A stretch of 64,000 nt of DNA from Actinacidiphila epipremni. Lineage in GTDB: Bacteria; Actinomycetota; Actinomycetes; Streptomycetales; Streptomycetaceae. The position numbers and the translations under genes are program-made. Shown one piece after another: positions 1 to 8,630 of the stretch. Where the stretch lies: NCBI RefSeq assembly GCF_012034175.1, contig NZ_JAATEJ010000024.1, forward strand, positions 95,692 to 159,691, read 5' to 3'. The notes beneath the pieces were generated by a model. It made no database searches. It worked only from the letters and a program-made list of their open reading frames with translations, and was not told where the DNA came from. The first letter of the stretch is position 1. Each line of letters begins with the position of its first letter.

Positions 1-935
1 TTGACCCAGATCGCGTTGCCGAGTCCGCGCACCGCCAGGCCCCTGGCGCTGGTGCCGCCGCCCAGCCGGTAGTTGGGGGTGCCGAACGGGTAGAACCAGA
101 CCTCGCCCATGGCCGTGAACTGCGCGCCCGCGTCGGCGAGCAGCCGGTGGCCCCGGCCGTCGGCGTGCGGAGCGCCGCCGCTGAGGAACCGGGTGTCCTC
201 GGGCAGGCCGGTGTGCGTGCGCACGGTGTCCGGGTTGTTGACGAACCCGCCGGTCGCGACGATTGCGGCACCGCAGCCGACCGTCTGCTCGGACCCGCCC
301 CAGCGGACGGTCACCGCGCTCAGTTCTCCGCCGGGCCGCCCGCCGCCGTCCGGCCCCCCTGCCAGGACCAGCCCGGTCACCTCCGCTTCCAGGGCCGCAC
401 GCACGCCCAGCCGTCCGAGGTGCCCGACCAGGCACGCGGCGACCGCCTTGCCGCCGCCCACCGTACGGTGCCAGCGCGGGACCGAGTTGCCCTCCCGCCA
501 GGACACCTCCGTCCAGTGCAGGCCCAGTTGCTCGAGCCAGCCGTACACCTCGCGGTTGCCGGCCTCCAGATAGCGCCGCGCCCAGCCGGTGTCGACCAGG
601 TCGCCGCCGGCGGACAGCCAGTCCTGGTAGGCCAGTTCGACGCTGTCCTCGATGCCCTTCCTGGCCTGGAGCGGGGTGCCGGCGATGCAGATGCCGCCGC
701 CCGCCACCACCGCGGCGCCGCCGAGGGCCGGCTGCGCGTCGACGAGCAGTACGTCGGCTGGGTCGAGTCCGCCGGTGGTGACCGCCTCGATCGCCGCGCT
801 CAGCCCGGAGGCGCCGCCGCCGACGACCAGCAGCTCGACGTACGCGGGAAGCGGCCTGACGCGCTCGGGAAGTGCCCGGGTGCCGGCGGCGGACCGGCCG
901 TGTCCCGCGGGACCCTGGGGGAGTGGGATGCTCAT
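1..935 (-). CDS. FAD-dependent dehydrogenase/fumarate reductase-like flavoprotein (partial, C-terminus off the window)
   Basis: The reading frame opens with ATG at 935 and stays open to the left edge, so only about 311 N-terminal residues are seen. Near residue 40 is a dinucleotide-binding motif, LLVVGGGASGLSAAIEA, as in the succinate dehydrogenase/fumarate reductase/3-ketosteroid dehydrogenase flavoprotein superfamily. A later GGGKAVAA and an ATGGFVNNPDTV segment also fit FAD-binding oxidoreductases of this type. It lies 5 bases after the stop of the alpha/beta hydrolase, so it is the last visible gene of the minus-strand catabolic operon and probably oxidises a pathway intermediate. The substrate cannot be told, because the substrate-binding domain is mostly missing from the window. 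Confidence 0.8.
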   Translation of the reverse strand, partial: MSIPLPQGPAGHGRSAAGTRALPERVRPLPAYVELLVVGGGASGLSAAIEAVTTGGLDPADVLLVDAQPALGGAAVVAGGGICIAGTPLQARKGIEDSVELAYQDWLSAGGDLVDTGWARRYLEAGNREVYGWLEQLGLHWTEVSWREGNSVPRWHRTVGGGKAVAACLVGHLGRLGVRAALEAEVTGLVLAGGPDGGGRPGGELSAVTVRWGGSEQTVGCGAAIVATGGFVNNPDTVRTHTGLPEDTRFLSGGAPHADGRGHRLLADAGAQFTAMGEVWFYPFGTPNYRLGGGTSARGLAVRGLGNAIWV

Positions 936-940
936 CGCCG

Positions 941-2176
941 TCAGCCCTCGTACCAGTGCCGCTTGGCCGGCGCGTCCGGGCTGTACGGCCCGGTCCGCCC
1001 GCTCTCCAGGTACAGCACCTCGCCGGCGTGCGGCTGCGGCCTGCCGTCGAAGCGGTCGCGCAGCCAGTCGCAGGTGGTGGCGTGGACATCCGCCTCCCAC
1101 AGCGCGCGCCGGCTGCCGCCCGACATCGAGGTGTGGTGGAACTGGTCGGCGTAGACCCAGAGCTCGGCGGGCGCCCGCATCGCGTCGTACATCTCGTAGA
1201 CCGCTTCGAGGGGGCTGCGCGGATCGTACTCGCCGCTCACCAGCAGCGTCGGGACGGTGATCCGGCCGACGTGGTCGAGCAGGGTCATGCGGGAGGTGAC
1301 CGCGTCGAGTTCGGCCTCGTCACGGGCCTGGGTGAGGTAGGCGAAGAGCTGCTTGAAGCGCGGGGACTCCTGCGTCATCAGGTAGTTCAGGTCGCAGTAC
1401 GTCGCCCAGGGCGCGGCCACCGCGGTGATCCGGTCGTCGAGCGCGGCCAGCCGCAGCGCCCAGAACGAGCCGAAGCTCAGGCCGTAGACGCCGATCCGGC
1501 TGATCTCCGGGCGGGCCAGCAGCATGCCGACGGCGGCGGAGGCGGCGTGCTCGTAGCTGTCCGCCTCCAGCTTGATGCCGCGCAGGTTGCTCTCGCCCTG
1601 GCCGGGGCCGTCGAAGGAGAACACGTGCATGCCGCGCTGCGCGGCCTGGTTGAACGCGGGGTTGGGCCAGGACTCCTTGGTGACGTCGCAGCCGGGGATG
1701 AAGAAGACGCAGGGCGCGGGGCCCTCGGCCGGCGCCAGGTGCAGGTTGCCCGAGACCGTCACGCCGTTCCACTCCACGTCGATGTGCTCGATGCGGTAGG
1801 GGGCGTGCGAGCGTACCTGGTCGTAGCAGCGCAGCAGCGAGCCGTGCAGGTGGATCTTCTCCGGGCTGTTGCCGAACACGGTGTGCTGGGCCGCCATGAA
1901 CGACAGCGCGGCCCGGTAGTAGAGGTCGGCCGCGGTGTGCTGGTGGCCGGCCGCGGACTCCTCGTGCGCCAGCTTCTCCAGCCGCGCGCCGGCCTGGCCG
2001 AGGTGCTTGGAGATCATCGCATGGCTGCGCACCGCGCGCGGAAGGTCGCCGCGGCCGTCGGGCTGGAAGTGGTAGACCCGGCCGGTCTCCTTGACCATCC
2101 AGTCGAACACCCATTGCTGGTTGTCCCGTTGCAGCGCGATGCGCTCCATCGGTGTGCCGGTGTCGGGGTCGTTCAT
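941..2176 (-). CDS. Alpha/beta hydrolase (FrsA / dihydroxypseudooxynicotine hydrolase-like)
   Basis: A 411-residue serine hydrolase with an N-terminal helical cap (about residues 1-130) and an alpha/beta fold after it. The nucleophile elbow is GLSFG with Ser234. The acid is probably Asp318 in SGEYDP and the base His347 or His348 in ADQFHH. An oxyanion-side motif, FDGPGQGES, lies at 188-196. The length and N-terminal extension match the C-C bond hydrolase group that includes 2,6-dihydroxypseudooxynicotine hydrolase, rather than short esterases. It sits between a VOC gene and a flavoprotein in one operon, which suggests cleavage of an acyl side chain or ring-opened intermediate. This assignment to a reaction is inference; the fold and triad are seen directly. 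Confidence 0.85.
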   Translation of the reverse strand: MNDPDTGTPMERIALQRDNQQWVFDWMVKETGRVYHFQPDGRGDLPRAVRSHAMISKHLGQAGARLEKLAHEESAAGHQHTAADLYYRAALSFMAAQHTVFGNSPEKIHLHGSLLRCYDQVRSHAPYRIEHIDVEWNGVTVSGNLHLAPAEGPAPCVFFIPGCDVTKESWPNPAFNQAAQRGMHVFSFDGPGQGESNLRGIKLEADSYEHAASAAVGMLLARPEISRIGVYGLSFGSFWALRLAALDDRITAVAAPWATYCDLNYLMTQESPRFKQLFAYLTQARDEAELDAVTSRMTLLDHVGRITVPTLLVSGEYDPRSPLEAVYEMYDAMRAPAELWVYADQFHHTSMSGGSRRALWEADVHATTCDWLRDRFDGRPQPHAGEVLYLESGRTGPYSPDAPAKRHWYEG

Positions 2177-2221
2177 CTTCGGTCTCTCGCTTTCTGTTCC
2201 GGTCGGTGGGCGCCCGGCGGC

Positions 2222-2614
2222 TCACGCCGGGCGGGACAGCAGCTCCACCCGCACCTGGTCGGGGCCCTGGACGAAGGCCACGAAGACGCCGGGGCGCAAC
2301 TCGCGCGGCCCACTGCTGATCACGGCGCCGCGGGCCCGCAACTGCGCTACGGCGTCCGGCACGCTTTCCACCCGCAGCCCCATGTGGTCGGAGCCGAACC
2401 GGGCCGGCCCCGGCGGGCCGAGCGATTCCCCGGCCAGCCGCGGACGCAGCAGCACCGTGACACCGCCGAGGTCGAGGGCCACCGTCGGCGCGGCCGGCGA
2501 CCCGCGGCGCTCGGTCACCCGGGCGTCCAGCAGATCGACGAACCAGCGCTCGCTGGCGTGGATGTCCGTGCAGTAGACGTGCACGTGGTCGAACGAGTAC
2601 CTCAGGGCTGCCAT
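2222..2614 (-). CDS. VOC family (glyoxalase/dioxygenase-like) protein
   Basis: A single-domain 130-residue protein of the vicinal oxygen chelate superfamily. The N-terminal DHVHVYCTD supplies the usual first metal-ligand His. The middle segment GSDHMGLRVE opens the second beta-alpha-beta-beta-beta module with another His. The C-terminal DQVRVELLSRP supplies the usual Glu. Family members are glyoxalases, extradiol dioxygenases, epimerases and resistance proteins, and the short length fits a dimeric single-module enzyme. It starts 46 bases after the end of the small membrane-protein gene and precedes the hydrolase, so it belongs to the same catabolic operon. The exact reaction is not determinable from sequence. 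Confidence 0.85.
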   Translation of the reverse strand: MAALRYSFDHVHVYCTDIHASERWFVDLLDARVTERRGSPAAPTVALDLGGVTVLLRPRLAGESLGPPGPARFGSDHMGLRVESVPDAVAQLRARGAVISSGPRELRPGVFVAFVQGPDQVRVELLSRPA

Positions 2615-2660
2615 GGGGTTGTCCCTCCCTCGTCGCGCGCCGCCGCCCGGTCCGGCCCGG

Positions 2661-3008
2661 TCAGCTCTCGCCGATCGTCTTGACCTGCTTCACCCAGTAC
2701 AGGTCGGCGATCGTGTGCACCTGCGCGGCACCGATGTCGAGCACCTTGACGCTGGTGCCCTTGACGCCGGCCAGCGTGCCCAGTGACTGGAGCTTTTGGA
2801 TGTTGAAGTACTGCGGGCGCAGCGTGAGTTCCACCTGCACCGAGTAGGAGGGCTGACCCGCCCTGAGCTGCTCGCGCAGCGCCGGGCTGATCCGGGACGA
2901 GGACGTCAGGCGCCCGTACAGCGGCAGGGCGCCGAGGACCACCACGATCGCCAGCACCGGCAGCGCCAGCCGGACCAGCAGCCCCGTCACCGCGCGTCTG
3001 CGGCTCAT
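2661..3008 (-). CDS. Small membrane-anchored protein of unknown function at the end of the ABC transporter genes
   Basis: A 115-residue protein. One N-terminal membrane segment (LLVRLALPVLAIVVVLGALP, about residues 9-28) is followed by a soluble region of about 85 residues. The start ATG overlaps the stop of the upstream permease (ATGA at 3005-3008), so it is translationally coupled to the transporter. I do not recognise a family. The soluble part has a TLAGVKGTSVKVLDIGAAQV stretch and no Cys or obvious catalytic motif. Its position suggests an accessory subunit or a small extracytoplasmic factor for the importer. Function is unknown. Confidence 0.7.
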   Translation of the reverse strand: MSRRRAVTGLLVRLALPVLAIVVVLGALPLYGRLTSSSRISPALREQLRAGQPSYSVQVELTLRPQYFNIQKLQSLGTLAGVKGTSVKVLDIGAAQVHTIADLYWVKQVKTIGES

Positions 3009-3781
3009 ACCTGCCTCACCGTCCCCCAGCGCTGCACGGTCCGCCGTTCGATCGGGGCGAGGACGGCCATGTCGATGACGATCCACAGTGCGCCGATGAC
3101 GATGATCCCGGCCAGGATCTGGTCGCCCCTGGCGTAGTTGCTCGCGTTGTAGATCAGGTAGCCGAGGCCGCTGGTGGCCGCGGTCAGCTCGGCGGCGATC
3201 AGCGCCCGCCAGCCGAAGCCGAAGCCGCCGCGGATGCCGGACATGATGAACGGCAGCGCGCCGGGCAGATACACCTGGAGGACCAGTTCGCGGCGCCCGC
3301 CGCCCAGCGTCTTCACCGCGTTCTCCAGCACCGCCGGCACCGAGCGGACGCCGAGCACGGTGTTGAAGAAGATCAGGAAGAAGATCGAGTTGACCAGGAC
3401 GAAGGTGACGGTCACCGTGCCGAGGCCGAACCAGACGATGGCCAGCGGGATCCAGGCGATACCGCTGATGGAGTTGAAGAACGACACCAGCGGCAGCAGG
3501 AAGTCCGAGACCGGCCGGTTCAGCCCCGCCAGCAGCCCCAGGCCGACGCCGAGCACCAGGCTGACGGCCATCGCCAGCACCAGCCGCAGCAGGCTGGTGA
3601 CGATGTCGTCCTGGAGCAGGCCGCGCGAGGCCAGGTCGGTGGTGGCCCGCCACACTTCGGGCGGCCCCGCCAGGACGTTGCGGTGCACCACGCCGGTCGC
3701 CGTGACCAGCCACCAGACCAGGCCGAGTACCGCGAACGGCAGCACGCCGAGCAGTTTCTCCGGATTGCGCAGTGACCTCAT
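3005..3781 (-). CDS. ABC transporter permease (SsuC/TauC/NrtB-type)
   Basis: A 258-residue integral membrane protein with about six hydrophobic segments and a binding-protein-dependent transport signature: the EAA-like loop around ENAVKTLGGGRRELVLQVYLPGALP. It matches the permease size for nitrate/sulfonate/taurine/pyrimidine-type importers. The ATG at 3781 overlaps the TGA of the preceding permease. Two non-identical permeases follow one another, so the pore is probably a heterodimer, which is less common than a homodimer in this transporter class. With the ATPase at 4623-5405 and the lipoprotein at 6338-7483 it makes a complete importer for a small organic molecule linked to the catabolic genes. 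Confidence 0.9.
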   Translation of the reverse strand: MRSLRNPEKLLGVLPFAVLGLVWWLVTATGVVHRNVLAGPPEVWRATTDLASRGLLQDDIVTSLLRLVLAMAVSLVLGVGLGLLAGLNRPVSDFLLPLVSFFNSISGIAWIPLAIVWFGLGTVTVTFVLVNSIFFLIFFNTVLGVRSVPAVLENAVKTLGGGRRELVLQVYLPGALPFIMSGIRGGFGFGWRALIAAELTAATSGLGYLIYNASNYARGDQILAGIIVIGALWIVIDMAVLAPIERRTVQRWGTVRQV

Positions 3782-4626
3782 CGCTGCTCCATCCCCCACC
3801 GGACGACGGTCTGCTGCTCGATCGGCCGCAGCAGCGCCCGGTCGATGAACACCCAGATCACGCCCATGAGGATCATTTCGAAGACGATGACCGGAGTGTT
3901 CCGGGCACCGCCGGACTGGAAGAGGAGATAGCCGAGCCCGCCGGCGTTGAGCACCATCTCGGCGGCGATCAGCGCCCGCCAGCCGTAGGCCAGGCCGAGC
4001 CGCGCGCCGAGCAGGATGCTGGGCAGCGCGCCGGGCAGCCATACATGGGTGAACAGGTAGAACCGGCCCGCGCCCATCGTCCGCAGCGCGTTGCTGTAGG
4101 CGATCGGCAGCGTCTGCACGCCGACCATGGTGTTGAAGGCGACCGGGAAGGTCACCGTGTAGAGGATCACCACCAGGACGGTCCGGGAGCCGAACCCCAG
4201 CCACCCGTTCACCAGCGGCAGCCAGGCGATGCCGGACAGCCCCTGCATGGTGTTGAGCAGCGGCCGGAAGGTCATGCTGACCAGCCGGTTCGAGCCGAGC
4301 AGCAGACCGATCGGGGTGCCCACGGCGATCCCGATGGCACCGCCGAGGGCGATCCGCTCCAGGCTCTGCGTGGTGTAGTCCACGAGGACGCCGCTGCGGA
4401 TCAGCGGGCCGACCGAGCGCACCGCCTGCGCCGGCGACGGCAGCACCGAGACGCCGAGCCCGAACACTGCCTTGACCGCCCACCACACGGCGACCAGTGC
4501 CACGAAGGGCAGCAGCGTCCTGCGCAGCGCGAGGAACGTCACGCGCCAGGCGGTTCGCCGGCGCGGGCCCGCCGGCAGCGCCGCGGTCGCCGACGAGGTG
4601 GCCGGCTGCGGCGCGGTCCCGGTCAC
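3778..4626 (-). CDS. ABC transporter permease (SsuC/TauC/NrtB-type)
   Basis: A 282-residue membrane protein with a 20-25 residue cytoplasmic N-terminal tail, about six transmembrane stretches and an EAA-type loop (SNALRTMGAGRFYLFTHVWLPGALP) that contacts the ATPase. The start was taken as GTG at 4626 because it overlaps the ATPase stop as GTGA; no ATG fits the coupling. It is homologous to, but clearly diverged from, the next permease gene, with the same WRALIAAE motif in both. It acts in the cytoplasmic membrane as one half of the translocation channel. Confidence 0.9.
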   Translation of the reverse strand: MTGTAPQPATSSATAALPAGPRRRTAWRVTFLALRRTLLPFVALVAVWWAVKAVFGLGVSVLPSPAQAVRSVGPLIRSGVLVDYTTQSLERIALGGAIGIAVGTPIGLLLGSNRLVSMTFRPLLNTMQGLSGIAWLPLVNGWLGFGSRTVLVVILYTVTFPVAFNTMVGVQTLPIAYSNALRTMGAGRFYLFTHVWLPGALPSILLGARLGLAYGWRALIAAEMVLNAGGLGYLLFQSGGARNTPVIVFEMILMGVIWVFIDRALLRPIEQQTVVRWGMEQR

Positions 4627-5405
4627 CACAGCTCCGCCCGCACCGAGTTGGTGATCTCCACCCGCAGCGCGTTGAACGGCTCGTCGTGGGCCAGCGCGTC
4701 GTAGTCGCGTTCCTCGCGGGGAATCGGGACGTCGATGATCTCCTTGACCCGGCCGGGTCTGCGGGTCATCACCATGACCCGGTCGCCGAGGAACGCCGCC
4801 TCCTCCACACTGTGGGTGACCAGCACGATGGTCTTCCCGGTCTGCATCGAGATCCGCAGCAGGTCCTTCTGCAGCGTCACCCGGGTCTGCGCGTCCACCG
4901 CCGCGAACGGCTCGTCCATCAGCATCACCGTCGGATCGGCGGCGAGCGTACGGGCCAGCGCGACCCGCTGCTTCATGCCGCCGGACAGCTCGTGCGGATA
5001 CCGTTCCTCGAAGCCGCCCAGGCCGATCATGGCCACGAACCGCGCGACCACCTCGTCGCGCCGCGCCCTGGGGACGCGGGCGATCTCCAGACCCTGCCCG
5101 ATGTTGCCGTTGACGGTGCGCCACGGCATCAGGCCCAGCTCCTGGAAGACCACACCGCGGTCCGCGCCGGGCCCGCGTACGGTGCGGCCGTTCACCAGGA
5201 CCCGGCCCTGCTGCGGCCTGGCCAGCCCGGCGATGAGGCTGATGAGGCTGGACTTGCCGCAGCCGCTCGGCCCGACGACGCACAGCAGCTCGCCGGCGCG
5301 CACCTCGAACGACACGTCGGTGAGCGCCACCACGGGCTCGCGCTCCTGGCTGCGGTAGGCGAAGTGCAGCCCGTCCGCGACGATCTTCGTGTCCGCGGTG
5401 CTCAC
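4623..5405 (-). CDS. ABC transporter ATP-binding protein (SsuB/TauB-type)
   Basis: A 260-residue ATPase. Walker A is GPSGCGKSS, the Q-loop lies in GVVFQELGLMPW, the ABC signature is LSGGMKQR, Walker B is VMLMDEPFAAVD and the switch His lies in VLVTHSVEEA. These are all hallmarks of the nitrate/sulfonate/taurine importer ATPases. The start was taken as GTG at 5405, which overlaps the FAH-family stop as GTGA; an upstream in-frame ATG at 5417 is possible. It powers import by the two permeases immediately downstream. Confidence 0.9.
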   Translation of the reverse strand: MSTADTKIVADGLHFAYRSQEREPVVALTDVSFEVRAGELLCVVGPSGCGKSSLISLIAGLARPQQGRVLVNGRTVRGPGADRGVVFQELGLMPWRTVNGNIGQGLEIARVPRARRDEVVARFVAMIGLGGFEERYPHELSGGMKQRVALARTLAADPTVMLMDEPFAAVDAQTRVTLQKDLLRISMQTGKTIVLVTHSVEEAAFLGDRVMVMTRRPGRVKEIIDVPIPREERDYDALAHDEPFNALRVEITNSVRAELW

Positions 5406-6271
5406 AGCGCCACGCATGCGTTGCGCAGCCGGCCGATGCCGGCCACATGGGTCTCCAGCACGTCGCCGGGCCGCAGATACTCCTGCGGGGTGCGGCCGTT
5501 GCCCACTCCGCCCGGCGTGCCGGTGGAGATGATGTCGCCCGGCTGGAGGGTCAGCACCTGGCTGATGTCGGCGATCAGGGTGGGGATGTCGAAGATGAAC
5601 TGCGAGGTGTCCGAGTCCTGTTTGAGCACGCCGTTGACCGAGCAGGTGATCCGCCGGCCGCCCGGATCGCCGACCTCGTCCGCGGTGACCAGCCAGGGAC
5701 CCATGGGGGACGAGGCGTCGATGCTCTTGCCCTTGAACCACTGGTCGCCGTAGCGGTGCTGGATGTCGCGGGCGGTCACGTCGTTGAGTACGCAGTAGCT
5801 GTGGATGTGCTCCATCGCACGCTCCTTCGGGATGTGCCGGCCGGGTCTGCCGATCACCACGGCGAGTTCGGCTTCCCAGTCGTGCTTGCCGGTGAGGCTC
5901 AGATCCAGGCCGATACCGTCGGCCGGCCCGCACAGGCTGGTGACGGCCTTGGTGAACCACGCGGGGTGCTCGGGCATCCGGCCGTCGTTGCGGCCGTGGC
6001 TCGCGCCCTCCGCGATGTGCTCGGCGTAGTTGCGGCCGACGCACAGCACGTTGCGGGGCGGCACCGGGATCGGCGCCAGCAGCGTCACGTCGGCGAGGTC
6101 GTAGCCGCCGGACCCGGCGGCCACCGCGTCCTGCAGGCGGGCCGTGGTGCCCGCGTCCGCGGTGATCAGGTCCAGCATGGTCGGGCCGAGCGGTGTGACG
6201 TCGACGATCCGCTCGCCGACGACGACACCCACCCCCGTAAGGCCCTTGTAGTCGTAAGTTGCCAGGCGCAT
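5402..6271 (-). CDS. Fumarylacetoacetate hydrolase (FAH) family protein
   Basis: A 289-residue protein. The C-terminal FAH fold begins around residue 75 with VLCVGRNYAEH. The metal-binding acidic residues are visible in DWEAELAVVIG, and NDVTARDIQ, the FKGKSIDASSPMGPW stretch and STGTPGGVGNGRTP are characteristic of the family. Members hydrolyse, hydrate or decarboxylate 2-oxo acids at the end of aromatic and sugar-acid pathways. Its position between the binding protein and the ATPase of an importer fits breakdown of an imported ring-derived or diketo acid. The precise substrate is unknown. Confidence 0.9.
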   Translation of the reverse strand: MRLATYDYKGLTGVGVVVGERIVDVTPLGPTMLDLITADAGTTARLQDAVAAGSGGYDLADVTLLAPIPVPPRNVLCVGRNYAEHIAEGASHGRNDGRMPEHPAWFTKAVTSLCGPADGIGLDLSLTGKHDWEAELAVVIGRPGRHIPKERAMEHIHSYCVLNDVTARDIQHRYGDQWFKGKSIDASSPMGPWLVTADEVGDPGGRRITCSVNGVLKQDSDTSQFIFDIPTLIADISQVLTLQPGDIISTGTPGGVGNGRTPQEYLRPGDVLETHVAGIGRLRNACVAL

Positions 6272-6337
6272 GGGAATCCTCCGTGATCCCGCCGCGCCGC
6301 CCGGTGCGTCAGCCGGCCACCGGGCGGCACGCCGTCG

Positions 6338-7483
6338 TCACAAGCTGGGGCAGGACGACGGGATCGGGGCCAGATCGGAGAACAGCTCCGGATACTGCTG
6401 CTGCGCCTTCTGCATGAAGGACACGTCCATCGTCGACGCCGCGTCGACGTTCGCGGTGACGGCCTTCTGGTCGTAGAGCTTCTTGTTCTCGGCGTTGAAG
6501 CCCTGGACCGTGCAGCCGCTCAACCGCGGGTCGAAGTCCAGGGTCTTGATCGACGCCTGGGCGACGGTGACCGGCAGACCGGACACGAAGTCGGTGGCGA
6601 TCTCGGCGGCGGCGTCGGGGTTCTTGCGGGTCCAGGCGTCGGCGTCGGCGATGGCCGCGGTGAGTTTCTCGATGACGTCCGGGTGCGACTGCACATAGCT
6701 GCGCTGCGAGGTCAGGCCGACTCCATAGGCGACGTAACCGCCGCCGCGCGAGATGAGCCGGGCCTGGGCGCCGAGCTGCTGCACGATCTGCGTCCCGTAC
6801 GGCTCGGCGGTCGATATCGCGTCGACCTCACCCTGCTGGAGCGCCACGAGCTGGTTGCCGAGGGCCAGGTTGATGATCTTGACCTTGCCGAGGTCCACGC
6901 CCTTCTTGGCCAGGTACGTCCGCAGGTAGTCGTCACCGGTGCCGCCGACGAAGTCGCCGATCTTCTTGCCGACGAAGCTGGACGGGTCGTCCGCGGTGAT
7001 GCCGCTCTTGGCGCTCGCCACCAGCGCCACCGACTTGTCGTCGTACGGGATCGTCGCGTCGCCCAGGATCGGCGCGTAGTAGACGACGTCGGTACCGCCG
7101 GCCGAGGTCGTGGTGACCGTGGTGTTGGCCGACGAGGTCGCCTGCACCGTGCCGGACTGGAGCGCCTTGCTCACCGCCGCGCCGTTGGCGAAGATCTGCA
7201 GCTTGGCGCGGATGCCGTACTTGAGGAACGTGCCGTTCTCGATCGCGGCGTAGAGGGCTACGGTCGACATGTTGCCGACGGCGCCGATATCGACCGGCAC
7301 CGGTGCGGACGACGCCGCACCGGACGACGTGCCGCCCTTCGAGGCCGCGGCGGACGCACCCGGCGTGCCGTCCGAGCCGTCGGAGCCGCACGCGGCGGCG
7401 GTGAGCAGCGCGGCCGTGACCAGGCCGGCGGCGAGTACCCGCGGGAGGTGCGAAAGGTGCCGGAGTCGTGAGGGGGAGGTCAT
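6338..7483 (-). CDS. ABC transporter substrate-binding lipoprotein (NrtA/SsuA/TauA-type)
   Basis: A 381-residue lipoprotein. Its signal peptide has an Arg-containing N-region and a lipobox ending LTAAAC (Cys32), followed by a Gly/Ser/Ala-rich linker to about residue 60. The mature part begins VDIGAVGNMSTVALYAAIENG and has the alpha/beta periplasmic-binding fold of the NMT1/SsuA family, with the typical segment on gating and residence (GEVDAISTAEPYG). The start ATG overlaps the BKACE stop (ATGA). It would be anchored outside the membrane and deliver the substrate to the two permeases. A small negatively charged or aromatic ligand is only an inference. Confidence 0.9.
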   Translation of the reverse strand: MTSPSRLRHLSHLPRVLAAGLVTAALLTAAACGSDGSDGTPGASAAASKGGTSSGAASSAPVPVDIGAVGNMSTVALYAAIENGTFLKYGIRAKLQIFANGAAVSKALQSGTVQATSSANTTVTTTSAGGTDVVYYAPILGDATIPYDDKSVALVASAKSGITADDPSSFVGKKIGDFVGGTGDDYLRTYLAKKGVDLGKVKIINLALGNQLVALQQGEVDAISTAEPYGTQIVQQLGAQARLISRGGGYVAYGVGLTSQRSYVQSHPDVIEKLTAAIADADAWTRKNPDAAAEIATDFVSGLPVTVAQASIKTLDFDPRLSGCTVQGFNAENKKLYDQKAVTANVDAASTMDVSFMQKAQQQYPELFSDLAPIPSSCPSL

Positions 7484-8364
7484 GACGTCGGCACCTCGGC
7501 TCTGGCCGGCGACAGCCCCAGGATCTCCCGCGCCTGCGCGGGAGTTGCCACCGGACGGCCGAGGCGGGTGGCCAGATCGGCCATCATGGCGACCAGTTCG
7601 GCGTTGGACGAGGCGCGGACCCCGGGCCGGATCTCCGGCCGGTCCTCCTTGCCGGTGCGGACATGACCGCCCTTGAGGATGGCGTAGGTGAGCAACCGGG
7701 TGTGCTCGTCCGGCGTGGTGGGCGTCACGACGAACTGCTTCTGCGGGTGGGCGAACGCGGTCAGGTGCCAGAGCGCGCCCTCGGGCAGCAGGTTGATCCG
7801 GTAGTCGACCTCGGCCATCGTGCGCGGCGACCAGCCGCCGCCCTCGTGGTAGAGGCAGATGTTCACCCAGTACGGCGCCCGCAGCACGCCTTCCTTGATG
7901 AGGTAGTACAGGTTCCAGGCGGCACCGGCGTGGAAGACCTCCACCTCCGGCAGGATGTCGTGCTCCAGGCAGAATCCGGCCATCTCGGTGAACTCCGAGC
8001 GCTCCCGGTGGTTGGCCGGGATGCCCTGTGACAGGAACTTGTCGTTGTCGCTCAACGTCATGGACAGCATGTCGATCCCGACCGCGTTCGCCAGCGCGAT
8101 CCGGCTTTCGTTGGTCGCGGTCGTCTTGCCGACCTGCACGATCGCACCCGGGCACCGCTCGCGCACCCCGCGGATCACCTCGGTGCTGCGCTCGATGTCG
8201 AAGGACAGGTACTCACCGGGCCTGGCCGGCTTGAAGATGAGGTGCAGGTGGATGATGGCGGCGCCCGCACGGTACGCTGCTGCCGCCTCTTCTATGATCT
8301 GTTCCACCTGGTCGGGGCCTTCCGGCACCTGCGGGTCGTTCGATGTGATGATGAGTGGTCCCAT
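7480..8364 (-). CDS. BKACE family beta-keto acid cleavage enzyme
   Basis: A 294-residue TIM-barrel protein of the 3-keto-5-aminohexanoate cleavage enzyme family, which uses acetyl-CoA to cleave beta-keto acids into acetoacetate and a CoA ester. Visible family features are an HLH metal pair (His39, His41), the SMTLSDNDKF and PEVEVFHAG segments, and the C-terminal VRTGKEDRPEI. An AGGAG-like ribosome-binding site precedes ATG 8364. It is the first gene of the operon, and its product would supply a CoA ester to central metabolism. The HLH is followed by LIF rather than the commoner VRD, so the substrate pocket may differ from characterised members. Confidence 0.88.
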   Translation of the reverse strand: MGPLIITSNDPQVPEGPDQVEQIIEEAAAAYRAGAAIIHLHLIFKPARPGEYLSFDIERSTEVIRGVRERCPGAIVQVGKTTATNESRIALANAVGIDMLSMTLSDNDKFLSQGIPANHRERSEFTEMAGFCLEHDILPEVEVFHAGAAWNLYYLIKEGVLRAPYWVNICLYHEGGGWSPRTMAEVDYRINLLPEGALWHLTAFAHPQKQFVVTPTTPDEHTRLLTYAILKGGHVRTGKEDRPEIRPGVRASSNAELVAMMADLATRLGRPVATPAQAREILGLSPARAEVPTS

Positions 8365-8545
8365 GTGCTGTGCTCCTGACGTCACGGCCCCGCGGCACGG
8401 GCATGTGCCGGTACGACGCCGCTGAACCGGCGTCCGGGGGATGTGAACACGGTGGAGGGATAGGCGGATCGGGCATCGCTCCCGCCGGGCATGGCGGGTG
8501 ACGACCGGGGGGTCGGGCGGCGGCGCGCTGGGAAGGTGGCGTCCG

Positions 8546-8567
8546 TCCGACTTACTGGGTTGTCGGA
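8546..8567. promoter_or_regulatory. Inverted repeat TCCGAC-N10-GTCGGA upstream of the BKACE operon
   Basis: TCCGAC at 8546-8551 and GTCGGA at 8562-8567 form a perfect 6-base inverted repeat, about 180 bases upstream of the BKACE start and just after the GntR gene. The 16-base centre-to-centre spacing could suit a dimeric regulator. The site differs from the repeat near the other GntR genes. A role as operator is inference. Confidence 0.3.
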
Positions 8568-8630
8568 TTGCTGGGTGGCGGCGGCCCGCTGGGTGACAAC
8601 TCACCGGGTGGCGGAGCCGCGCGGTCGCGG

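Noticed and set aside
872..2683. Long plus-strand open frame across the alpha/beta hydrolase and VOC genes
   Set aside because: Shadow of the minus-strand genes; those carry the hydrolase triad and VOC ligands.
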